Shown here: in pieces, positions 9,227 to 17,024 of the stretch
How positions within the stretch are numbered: the first letter of the stretch is position 1
How the letters are laid out: the number at the start of each line of letters is the position of its first letter
From: Flagellimonas oceanensis
GTDB lineage: Bacteria; Bacteroidota; Bacteroidia; Flavobacteriales; Flavobacteriaceae
Assembly: GCF_003992595.1 (NCBI RefSeq)
Contig: NZ_RZNA01000003.1
Span: forward strand, 288,001 to 352,000
DNA: 64,000 nucleotides
Direction of reading: 5' to 3'
Position numbers and translations under genes: made by a program
The notes under the pieces: model-generated
The model's database searches: none
What the model was told of the DNA's origin: nothing
What the model saw: the letters and a program-made list of their open reading frames with translations, nothing else

Positions 9227-10897
9227 ATGTTTAAAAGAAAACTTCATAAAGCAATGATCATGACCACGGGAATTTTGTTCCTGTGGTCTTGTTCTTCCAA
9301 AAAGGAGCAAACGCCAAAGGGAATTGATCACATCGTTGTCATAGGAATTGATGGGATGAGTCCCGACGGAATTCAAAAAGCAAATACCCCGACCTTGGAT
9401 TCCATGACACAGCATGGAGCCGCTACCATGCACGCCAGGTCGGTACTTCCATCCAGTTCCAGTCCCAATTGGGCCAGTATGATCATGGGTGCCGATACCG
9501 AACAACATGGAGTGACCTCCAATGGTTGGGAAAAGTTCGATCATCAGTTGCCACCCGTTGTGGTTACCGAAAACGGTACTTTTCCAACGATATTCACTCT
9601 TTTTAAAGATCAGCAACCAGAAGCCCATGTAGGGGCCATCTACGATTGGGATGGGTTCGGACGCTTGTTCGAAAAAGCTGATGTGGATTTTGATGTCGAC
9701 GGTGACCACGAGGATAAAACCACCGAAGCTGCTGTAAACTATATCAAAGAACATACGCCAGAATTCACATTTGTGCACTTGGATCATGTAGACCATGCAG
9801 GTCATGCTTTGGGACACGGAAGCCCTGCGTACTACAAATCCGTGGAAAAAGCGGATTCCTTGATTGCAGAAATCGTAAATGCCACCAAACAAGCTGGAAT
9901 CTTTGAGAAAACCATGTTCATTCTTTCCGCAGATCACGGAGGATTGGGCTTTGGTCACGGAGGCGAAAGCTTGGCCGAAATGGAAATTCCGTTCATCCTA
10001 TATGGAGCGGGCATCAAAAAAGGCTACAAGATTGAAGAAACCGTTTACCAATACGATAATGCGCCGACCGTTGCTTATGCCATGGGGTTACAAACACCTC
10101 AAGCTTGGATAGGCCGACCTGTAAAGGGCGCTTTTATAGGAAATGAAGCCCCAAAACTAACCTACAAGCGAAAAGAGCAAATAACCCCACCAAAAATCCT
10201 TCCGGGCGCAGGCTATTTTGAGCCGGCCGGAGGAGTTTTTAAAGCGGATTCTGTGGCTGTGGTCATGCAGAACCCGAACAATGTTGGGGAGATTCGATAT
10301 ACCATTGGCAATAATGTGCCCACCTTGGAAAACAGTCAAGTTTACCAAGACACCTTTTATCTAAAAGAGACAAATATCATCAAGGCAGGTGTTTTTCAGA
10401 ACGACCGATTGGTAAGTACCGTTGCCGAAGGAAGCTTCAGAATTGTATCGAAGAGCAAAAAGGACCCCGTAAAATTTCAGGTGTTTGAGGTAAGTGGTGT
10501 AGAAAAGCTACCCGACTTTGCATCCTTGAACCCTACATACGACGGGTATGTTACCGAATTTTCCCATAAGCAAGCACTGACCGACGATATGCCACAAGAA
10601 CAGGTGGCCGTGGTTTTCGAAAGCTATCTGGAAGTGACTGAAAGCGGCAACTATAGTTTTTTTACCAATAGTGATGATGGGAGCAAGCTATATGTGAACG
10701 GTTCTGAAATCGTGGACAACGATGGCGACCATGGCGTTATGGAACGTAGCGGTTCTTTGGAGCTATCCGAAGGAAGACACCTGGTGCGCGTTGAATTTTT
10801 CAATGGAGGGGGAGGCTATCATTTGGATGTAAAGTATTCAGGTCCCGATACCCCAAAACAGATCATTCCGGCAAACCAGTTGTATAGAGAAAAATAA
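9227..10897 (+). CDS. Secreted alkaline-phosphatase-superfamily phosphodiesterase with C-terminal PA14-like domain
   Basis: The 556-residue protein has a lipoprotein signal (ILFLWSCSSK). The catalytic region shows VIGIDGMSPDG (first metal Asp), a candidate Ser nucleophile in LPSSSSPNWASMIMG, then HLDHVDHAGHALGHG and LSADHGGLGFGHGG with the remaining metal ligands. This is the pattern of nucleotide pyrophosphatase/phosphodiesterase relatives. A sandwich segment (about 330-410) and a PA14-like domain follow (about 420-550; YSFFTNSDDGSKLYVNG), possibly for glycan or surface binding. ATG 9227 is preferred to the TTG two codons earlier. It probably releases phosphorylated or phosphono head groups at the cell surface. 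Substrate is inferred. Confidence 0.8.
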   Translation: MFKRKLHKAMIMTTGILFLWSCSSKKEQTPKGIDHIVVIGIDGMSPDGIQKANTPTLDSMTQHGAATMHARSVLPSSSSPNWASMIMGADTEQHGVTSNGWEKFDHQLPPVVVTENGTFPTIFTLFKDQQPEAHVGAIYDWDGFGRLFEKADVDFDVDGDHEDKTTEAAVNYIKEHTPEFTFVHLDHVDHAGHALGHGSPAYYKSVEKADSLIAEIVNATKQAGIFEKTMFILSADHGGLGFGHGGESLAEMEIPFILYGAGIKKGYKIEETVYQYDNAPTVAYAMGLQTPQAWIGRPVKGAFIGNEAPKLTYKRKEQITPPKILPGAGYFEPAGGVFKADSVAVVMQNPNNVGEIRYTIGNNVPTLENSQVYQDTFYLKETNIIKAGVFQNDRLVSTVAEGSFRIVSKSKKDPVKFQVFEVSGVEKLPDFASLNPTYDGYVTEFSHKQALTDDMPQEQVAVVFESYLEVTESGNYSFFTNSDDGSKLYVNGSEIVDNDGDHGVMERSGSLELSEGRHLVRVEFFNGGGGYHLDVKYSGPDTPKQIIPANQLYREK

Positions 10898-10899
10898 AC

Positions 10900-12171
10900 A
10901 TGCACATCAACCTCAAACAGTCTTATCTACTACTCATTTTTTTAATGGTGCAGGTTTCACATGGGCAAAAACAACAATTGCCCGAGTGGCAACCTGGTTT
11001 TTTGGATATCCACCACATCAATACCGGTAGGGGCGATGCCGCTTTTATGGTCTTTCCCGATGGTACGACCTTTTTGGTGGATGCCGGGGATATGTCCGAA
11101 ACACATCCAAGGACCACATCGAGCAGAAATGCAAAATTGCTTCCAAACAGGTCCAAAACGGCACCTGAATGGATTGTGGATTATATCGATCGATTCCTGC
11201 CCAAAAAGCAAGAACGAAAGTTGGATTATGCCTTGATCACCCATTACCACGATGACCACTTTGGTGAAGTCGATTCCTTGCGAAAATTAGCGCCCGGAGG
11301 GTATCAACTTACAGGAATCATGGAAGTGGGCACTTTGATCCCGATCAATACATTGATCGATCGTGGATTTGAATTTCCCGTAGATCTGAAGGATGGAAAA
11401 GTGCAATCCCAAGAGCGATTTTCCAAGGATAAATATGGAATGATTCCTACCTTGAAGGAATATTGGAAGTTCATAGCATATCAATCAGAAAAAGTAGGGT
11501 TGAAAAACGAAGCCTTGCAGGTGGGCAGCGATAATCAAATTGTATTACAACAACACCCGACGGATTATCCCAATTTTTCAGTACGGAACATTGCCTCCAA
11601 TGGTACTGTTTGGACAGGTTATGATGATGCTTTTTATACCCTTTTTGAGCCAGGGGAATACCATGGGGAGAATCCTTTGAGCAATGTCATTCGAATAGAT
11701 TATGGGAAGTTCAATTATTATACGGGAGGTGATATTTCGGGGATCAATGGCTTTGGGCAAACAAATTTGAATGATGTGGAATCCCATGTGGCGCCTGTTA
11801 TCGGTGCTGTTGATGTGGCCACGTTGAATCATCATGGGAACCGAGATTCCCAAAACCCGTTTTATGTACGGACCATTAGGCCTCGGGTCTGGATTCAACA
11901 AAATTGGACGGCCGATCATCCAGGGGAGGAAGTCCTCCGAAGGATAACATCAAAAAAACTATACCCAGGAGACCGGGATATTTTTTCGACCATTATGCTA
12001 CAAGGCACCAAAGATGTGATCGGTGGCAGGTTGGATCAATATAAAAGTCAAGAAGGACATATTGTTGTTCGGGTATACGACAACGGTGATTCTTACGATA
12101 TTTACGTATTGGATGACACCACCGAAGAACGGGAAATAAAAAGTAAGCATGGACCATACAAAGCGCGATAG
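10900..12171 (+). CDS. Secreted metallo-beta-lactamase-fold hydrolase (ComEC/Rec2 C-domain type)
   Basis: The 423-residue protein has a signal peptide ending at VSHGQ. The fold opens with HHINTGRGDAAFMVFPDG and VDAGD, and the metal motif is THYHDDHFG (HxHxDH). A late ligand is in DVATLNHHGNRDS. This resembles the soluble MBL domain seen in ComEC relatives, here as a free exported protein without the DNA-channel membrane region. It starts 2 bp after the preceding stop and overlaps the next gene by 23 bp. A role in phosphodiester or lactone hydrolysis outside the inner membrane is likely from fold and context. The substrate is not evident. Confidence 0.75.
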   Translation: MHINLKQSYLLLIFLMVQVSHGQKQQLPEWQPGFLDIHHINTGRGDAAFMVFPDGTTFLVDAGDMSETHPRTTSSRNAKLLPNRSKTAPEWIVDYIDRFLPKKQERKLDYALITHYHDDHFGEVDSLRKLAPGGYQLTGIMEVGTLIPINTLIDRGFEFPVDLKDGKVQSQERFSKDKYGMIPTLKEYWKFIAYQSEKVGLKNEALQVGSDNQIVLQQHPTDYPNFSVRNIASNGTVWTGYDDAFYTLFEPGEYHGENPLSNVIRIDYGKFNYYTGGDISGINGFGQTNLNDVESHVAPVIGAVDVATLNHHGNRDSQNPFYVRTIRPRVWIQQNWTADHPGEEVLRRITSKKLYPGDRDIFSTIMLQGTKDVIGGRLDQYKSQEGHIVVRVYDNGDSYDIYVLDDTTEEREIKSKHGPYKAR

Positions 12172-13519
12172 GCACAACACAGAATCTGTTGTGGAAGGCG
12201 ACATCAACCTGACTCCTGCACGGAGCCAATGGTTGCAGAACGAGGTGAGCGAGGAAACCAAGGAACTATTGGAAAAGGATGCCAAGTATTTTATGCATCA
12301 ATCCATGTCGACACCCTGTTTGGATGTGCTCCAAAATTGCGAGGGCTCGCACATGATAAGTGTGTCGGGCAAGAAATACCTCGATTTTCACGGGAACAAT
12401 GTGCACCAAATCGGTTTTTCGCATCCAAAGTTGGTTGCAAGATTAACGGATCAGCTACAAAACCTGACGTTTTCCACAAGACGCTACGCAAATGAAACAG
12501 CAGTTCGATTTGCGGAAAAATTGACTTCCTATACGCCAAAAGGTCTCAATCGCATCTTGTTGACTCCAAATGGAAGTTCGGCCATAGGCATAGCCTTAAA
12601 ATTGGCCAGGGCCATAACGGGGAAGCACAAGGTGGTCTCGTTTTGGGATTCGTTCCACGGAGCCTCTCTGGATGCCATCAGTGTGGGTGGCGAAGCGGTC
12701 TTTCAGGAACATATGGGGCCATTGATGCCGGGTGTGGAACGTATTCCGCCCCCAATTACCTATCGGGGCATATTCGAGGGAAACGAGGACAAGGCATTGG
12801 AGTATCTACAATATGTTTTGGAAAAAGACCATCAAATTGGAGCTTTTTTGGCAGAGACCATTCGCAACACCGATGTGCAGATTCCATCAAAAAAATTCTG
12901 GAAAGCGGCTAGGGAGCTTTGTACCAAACACGGTGTTTTGTTGATTTTGGATGAAATCCCCATCGCTTTTGGAAGAACGGGGACCATGTTCGCCTACGAG
13001 CTTTTCGATATAGAACCCGATATTCTCTGCCTAGGGAAAGGCCTTGGGGGAGGGATAATTCCCCAAGCGGCCATCGTTACCCGCGAAGAATACAACAAAT
13101 TCGGACATATATCACTTGGTCATTACACCCACGAGAAGAGTCCGTTGGGGTCCATTGCGGGACTGACGCTTTTAGAGGTTTTGGAAGAAGAAAACATCCT
13201 GCAAAAGGTTAAGGAGGATGAGGAGTTCATGAAAAAGGCCCTGTACAAAATGCATCGGAAATATTCCTTGATCGGGGATGTACGTGGCGTAGGACTTCTA
13301 TGGGGCATTGAACTCGTGACCGACAGAACTGCCAAGGAAAAAGCAACGGCCGAAGCCGAAGAAATTATGTACGAGTGTCTCAAACAAGGATTGAGTTTCA
13401 AAGTTTCCAAAGGAAACGTGCTCCAACTTTCCCCTCCGTTGACCATAACCAGGGAAGAACTGGAAAAAGCCTTTGAAATATTGAACTGCGCCTTTTTAAA
13501 AACCAATGCTATAGCCTAA
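12149..13519 (+). CDS. Class-III PLP enzyme, probable (R)-1-hydroxy-2-aminoethylphosphonate ammonia-lyase (PbfA-like)
   Basis: The 456-residue cytosolic protein has the class-III aminotransferase fold: TPNGSSAIGIALKLARA (cofactor phosphate loop), SFWDSFHGAS, LILDEIPIAFGRTG with Asp268, and LGKGLGGGIIP with the PLP lysine Lys297. Transaminases usually read DEVQTGFGRTG; the IPIAF variant resembles what I recall of the PbfA/phospho-lyase branch rather than typical transaminases. PbfA removes ammonia from (R)-1-hydroxy-2-aminoethylphosphonate to give phosphonoacetaldehyde, the PhnX substrate. It overlaps the MBL gene by 23 bp and the following gene starts on the A of its stop. An ethanolamine-phosphate phospho-lyase or ordinary transaminase is the alternative. 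Confidence 0.7.
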   Translation: MDHTKRDRHNTESVVEGDINLTPARSQWLQNEVSEETKELLEKDAKYFMHQSMSTPCLDVLQNCEGSHMISVSGKKYLDFHGNNVHQIGFSHPKLVARLTDQLQNLTFSTRRYANETAVRFAEKLTSYTPKGLNRILLTPNGSSAIGIALKLARAITGKHKVVSFWDSFHGASLDAISVGGEAVFQEHMGPLMPGVERIPPPITYRGIFEGNEDKALEYLQYVLEKDHQIGAFLAETIRNTDVQIPSKKFWKAARELCTKHGVLLILDEIPIAFGRTGTMFAYELFDIEPDILCLGKGLGGGIIPQAAIVTREEYNKFGHISLGHYTHEKSPLGSIAGLTLLEVLEEENILQKVKEDEEFMKKALYKMHRKYSLIGDVRGVGLLWGIELVTDRTAKEKATAEAEEIMYECLKQGLSFKVSKGNVLQLSPPLTITREELEKAFEILNCAFLKTNAIA

Positions 13520-15123
13520 TGAAAAAAATCAACCAATTACTTATCGTTTGCTGTTTGGGTTTGATGAAACTATCAGCCCAAACCGATTCCCAAATTTTGG
13601 TGCAACCTTATCTACAGGATGCGGAACCCAATTCCATTGTGATCATGTGGGAGACCACAAGCGGGGAAGAAAGCATCGTGGAATGGGGGACCACTGAAAA
13701 ACTTGGCAAGAAAACATCAGGGAAAGCCGAGGACATCAATTTTTCCGATTCAAGGGTGCATACCGTGAAATTGGAAGGCCTCGAGCGCTTTACGGAATAC
13801 TATTATCGGGTAAAAACGGGAAAAGCCAAATCGGACATCCATCAATTCAAGACCCCACCATTTTCAAGTGACGAAGAGTCGTTCAACATCGTGGCCATGA
13901 GCGATATGCAATACGATAGTCAGCATCCGAACAAGTTTTCAGAAATCGTGAACCAAGGGGTTCTACAGTATTTGGAACAGGAGCATGGAGGTAAGTTGCC
14001 CGATAATCTGGCCATGGTGATGATACCCGGGGATTTGGTAGAGAGGGGCAGTGAATACCATCAATGGAAAGACCACTTCTTCGACCCCGCACAAAAACTC
14101 TTTGCTCAGGTGCCAGTTTATCCTGTTCTGGGCAACCATGAACGCAATTCCGTTTTCTACTTTAAATACTTCAGTCTTCCTGAAAATGGCACGCCGGCCT
14201 ATGCCGAGCATTGGTGGTACAAGGATTATGGCAATACGAGAATCATCGGTTTGAACTCCAACGACGGTTATCGGGACCTTCGCGAGCAATATGAATGGTT
14301 GGAACAAGTGCTGTCGGATACCGAAAAGAATGATGACATTGATTTTGTGTTCGCACAACTTCATCATCCGCACAAATCGGAACTATGGATTCCGGGAGAA
14401 GAAGAATCCACAGGGAAGGTGGTAAAAATGTTGGAAGCGTTTTCGACCAGAACAGGAAAGCCCAGTATCCACTTTTTCGGGCATACCCATGGCTATTCAA
14501 GAGGGCAGTCCAGGGATCACAAGCATTTGTGGATCAATGTGGCCTCGGCAGGTGGCGCCATCGACAATTGGGGCGAGTTTGAAGGCAGGGACTATGATGA
14601 GTTTACCGTTACCCAAGATGAGTACGGTTTTGTGATGGTAGAGGTCGATGGCAACCGAAACGACCCTAAGTTTACCATCAAAAGAATCAGTCAAGGGAAC
14701 AATGTAAAGGCTAGGCAGAACGAGCTTCGCGACAGTATTACCATATGGCGATTGGAGAAAAAACCCGATGCCCCAACAGTACTTTCGCCAATGAACAATG
14801 AAAGTGTGACCACCGAGTTCACTATGCTGAAAGCGGGTGGATTTTCAAGTCCGCTGAGTGGAGCATTCCATGCGGCAGCACATTGGCAGGTTTCCCAAAC
14901 CCCGGATTTTGAAAAGTTGGATTTGGACAGTTGGAAACAGTTCCAAAACTGGTATTACAAGGAAAACCGTCAAAAAGAGGACGATTTGACCGATGAGAAA
15001 ACCAAACGATTACAACCCAATACCACCTATTATTGGAGGGTTCGGTACCGTGACCAAAACCTGAACTGGAGTGATTGGTCCGAAACAGCAACATTTAAAA
15101 CACCACAGGAAAATGAAAAATAG
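13519..15123 (+). CDS. Secreted purple-acid-phosphatase-like metallophosphoesterase
   Basis: The 534-residue protein has a signal peptide (to KLSAQ), an N-terminal fibronectin-III-like domain typical of purple acid phosphatases (about 25-110; YYYRVKTG), then a calcineurin-like core. Metal motifs are VAMSDMQYD, MIPGDLVERG, VLGNHERN, FAQLHHPHK and FFGHTHGYSRG. A second FN3-like module closes the protein (about 415-530; TTYYWRVRYRDQNLNWSDW). It should hydrolyse phosphomonoesters or diesters outside the cytoplasm. It is coupled to neighbours on both sides by overlaps. It fits a role in trimming phosphorus compounds before SusCD import. Confidence 0.83.
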   Translation: MKKINQLLIVCCLGLMKLSAQTDSQILVQPYLQDAEPNSIVIMWETTSGEESIVEWGTTEKLGKKTSGKAEDINFSDSRVHTVKLEGLERFTEYYYRVKTGKAKSDIHQFKTPPFSSDEESFNIVAMSDMQYDSQHPNKFSEIVNQGVLQYLEQEHGGKLPDNLAMVMIPGDLVERGSEYHQWKDHFFDPAQKLFAQVPVYPVLGNHERNSVFYFKYFSLPENGTPAYAEHWWYKDYGNTRIIGLNSNDGYRDLREQYEWLEQVLSDTEKNDDIDFVFAQLHHPHKSELWIPGEEESTGKVVKMLEAFSTRTGKPSIHFFGHTHGYSRGQSRDHKHLWINVASAGGAIDNWGEFEGRDYDEFTVTQDEYGFVMVEVDGNRNDPKFTIKRISQGNNVKARQNELRDSITIWRLEKKPDAPTVLSPMNNESVTTEFTMLKAGGFSSPLSGAFHAAAHWQVSQTPDFEKLDLDSWKQFQNWYYKENRQKEDDLTDEKTKRLQPNTTYYWRVRYRDQNLNWSDWSETATFKTPQENEK

Positions 15124-16186
15124 AATTTTGTTTTTGATGATTGCCGTAGTGGCAATGCTCAGGGCCAATGCCCAAAATAGGGATACAAAGGTAATTTTGA
15201 TTACGTTGGACGGTTTCCGTTGGCAGGAACTCTTTTCGGGAGCGGATTCCCTTTTGATCGGTAACAAGGATTATGTGCATGATGAAGAAATGTTGAAGGA
15301 GGCTTTCTGGCGAGAAACAGCAGAGGAACGACGGGAAGCATTATTGCCCTTTTTCTGGAGCCAAGTGGAAGAAATGGGCCAGATTCACGGTAACCGAAAT
15401 AAGGGAAGTAAAGTCGACTTGACCAATAACATGTGGTTTTCCTACCCTGGGTACAACGAAATTTTGACGGGAACTGCAGACGATAAGAACATCAGAAGCA
15501 ATGATAAAGTTCCCAATCCCAACACCACCATTTTGGAACGATACAACAACATTCCCGAAGGAAAAGGTAAAGTAGCTGCCTTTGGCAGTTGGGATGTATT
15601 TCCGTTCATCGTAAACGAAGAACGGTCTGGAGTTCCTGTCAATGCCGGTTTTGAGCCAGCTACCGGAAACCTGAATGAAAGGGAAAAGTTCCTCAACCAA
15701 TTGCAACAGCGGATACCAAGCCCTTGGGGCACGGTCCGTTTGGATGCATTTACCCATCATTATGCCTTGGAGCACATGAAAAAGGAGCATCCAAAACTGA
15801 TTTTCATTTCTTACGGGGAAACGGATGATTTTGCACATGATGGGGATTATCAGGCCTACTTGAAATCGGCCCACAACACAGATGGATTGATCAAGGAGGT
15901 TTGGGAGTTTACCCAGCAAGATGATTTTTATAAGGGCCAAACCGTGTTTTTGATCACTACAGATCATGGACGCGGAACCGAGCCATTGGATACCTGGAGA
16001 AGCCATGGAAGCGATATTAAAGGGGCAGGCTCCGTTTGGATGGTAGCCTTCGGAAAAGGGATTGATCCTATGGGGGAGGTTAAGGACAAGGAACAACTGC
16101 ATTCCAACCAGATCGCACCGACCGTTATGGAAATATTGGATATGCCCATCTCAAAAGAAATCGAGGGGAAACCCATGAAATTATAA
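15113..16186 (+). CDS. Secreted alkaline-phosphatase-superfamily enzyme, second copy
   Basis: The 357-residue protein has a signal peptide (to RANAQ) and an alkaline-phosphatase-superfamily core: LITLDGFRWQELF (metal Asp), candidate Ser nucleophile in NMWFSYPGYNEILTG, FISYGETDDFAHDGDY and LITTDHGRGTEP, with a final His in HSNQIAPTVMEIL. It lacks the PA14-like tail of the first copy and has a different nucleophile loop, so the two are not recent duplicates. ATG 15113 overlaps the upstream gene by 11 bp. It is the last gene of the SusC operon and is followed by a terminator. Sulfatase activity is less likely, because no CxPxR motif is present. Confidence 0.78.
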   Translation: MKNRILFLMIAVVAMLRANAQNRDTKVILITLDGFRWQELFSGADSLLIGNKDYVHDEEMLKEAFWRETAEERREALLPFFWSQVEEMGQIHGNRNKGSKVDLTNNMWFSYPGYNEILTGTADDKNIRSNDKVPNPNTTILERYNNIPEGKGKVAAFGSWDVFPFIVNEERSGVPVNAGFEPATGNLNEREKFLNQLQQRIPSPWGTVRLDAFTHHYALEHMKKEHPKLIFISYGETDDFAHDGDYQAYLKSAHNTDGLIKEVWEFTQQDDFYKGQTVFLITTDHGRGTEPLDTWRSHGSDIKGAGSVWMVAFGKGIDPMGEVKDKEQLHSNQIAPTVMEILDMPISKEIEGKPMKL

Positions 16187-16231
16187 GTTTAAGTTCGTTT
16201 GATTCAGTTTATTAGTTTGCGTTACCGCAGT

Positions 16232-16264
16232 AGACCCGTGCCTTAGGTGCGGGTCTTGCTTTTT
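16232..16264 (+). terminator. Rho-independent terminator of the SusC operon
   Basis: A 7-bp perfect stem (AGACCCG at 16232-16238 with CGGGTCT at 16250-16256) encloses an 11-nt loop and is followed by TGCTTTTT. It separates the phosphonate operon from the Crp/Fnr gene. Confidence 0.8.
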
Positions 16265-16328
16265 GGATGCATCAAAAAGGCTGCATTTTCACTAAAATGG
16301 TTACCTTAGGGCAGCGTATTTTTACAAC

Positions 16329-16961
16329 ATGAGAGAAGAGCTTTTAGCAACATTCAACGACTATTTTGAACAACCCCTTATCGATGAAATTCTGGAAGAA
16401 GGGAAATTAATGGAAGTCCCCGCTGGTGAAACCATTATGGATATTGGACAATACATCCGAAGCATTCCTTTGTTGTTGTCCGGAGCCATAAAAGTGCTTC
16501 GGGAAGATGAGGAGGGAGACGAGTTGCTTCTGTATTATTTAGAGCAAGGGGAAACCTGTTCCGTAACGATGGCCTGCTGTATGGGCCAGACCAAAAGCGA
16601 GATAAGGGCCATTACGGAGACCGATACCAAAATCGTGATGGTTCCCGTTCAAAAAATGGAAGAGTGGATGGGCAAATACAGGGGTTGGCGCAATTATGTC
16701 TTTGAAAGCTATCAGAACCGTCTCAACGAATTGCTTCAAACGGTGGATAGCATCGCCTTTAAAAACCTGGACCAAAGGCTGGTGGATTACCTTAAAAAGA
16801 AGGTGGAGGTCACCAACGATAACCAAATAAGGAATACCCATCAAGAAATAGCATATGATCTCCATACCTCACGGGTCGTGATTTCCCGTTTGCTGAAAAA
16901 ATTGGAAAAAATGAAGAAGTTGGAACTGCATAGAAACTACATTCAAATTGTAGATCTTTAA
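16329..16961 (+). CDS. Crp/Fnr-family transcription regulator, probable master of the sulfur island
   Basis: The 210-residue protein has a cyclic-nucleotide-binding-like sensor domain (about 15-130), a dimer helix and a winged HTH (about 150-205). It has three cysteines, Cys77, Cys83 and Cys84 (ETCSVTMACCMG), and lacks the FNR-type N-terminal Cys cluster. The recognition helix reads TSRVVISRLL: Val183 replaces the Glu that reads the G:C pair of TGA half-sites in CRP and FNR, while Ser186 and Arg187 align with FNR. This fits the half-site GTAAC found before nine nearby promoters. The cysteines could sense persulfide, oxidant or a cluster; this is a hypothesis. The gene's own promoter shows no good copy of the site. 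Confidence 0.88.
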   Translation: MREELLATFNDYFEQPLIDEILEEGKLMEVPAGETIMDIGQYIRSIPLLLSGAIKVLREDEEGDELLLYYLEQGETCSVTMACCMGQTKSEIRAITETDTKIVMVPVQKMEEWMGKYRGWRNYVFESYQNRLNELLQTVDSIAFKNLDQRLVDYLKKKVEVTNDNQIRNTHQEIAYDLHTSRVVISRLLKKLEKMKKLELHRNYIQIVDL

Positions 16962-16965
16962 GTTT

Positions 16966-17009
16966 GTGCCCTTTGTTACTGTGGATTGCCATTAGGCAAG
17001 CTATTTTTG
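16966..17009 (+). promoter_or_regulatory. Crp/Fnr site and promoter of the SulP gene
   Basis: The 14-mer GTGCCCTTTGTTAC (16966-16979) is a degenerate GTAAC-N4-GTTAC, with an intact right half. Its centre (16972.5) is 33 bp before the centre of TATTTTTG (17002-17009), a perfect TAnnTTTG box. Because the box lies inside the longer reading frame beginning at TTG 16986, the SulP start must be the later ATG 17025. Confidence 0.65.
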
Positions 17010-17024
17010 CATAAAACCAATTAC

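Noticed and set aside
15113..16186. Sulfatase function for the alkaline-phosphatase-superfamily genes
   Set aside because: Neither has the CxPxR formylglycine motif; their nucleophile positions carry Ser in other contexts.
16300..16313. GTTACCTTAGGGCA before the Crp/Fnr gene as an autoregulatory site
   Set aside because: Only the left half resembles the motif, and it is about 14 bp, not 33 bp, from the nearest -7-like sequence.
16986..17024. An earlier TTG start for the SulP gene
   Set aside because: The perfect -7 box at 17002-17009 falls inside it; ATG 17025 starts the conserved protein.
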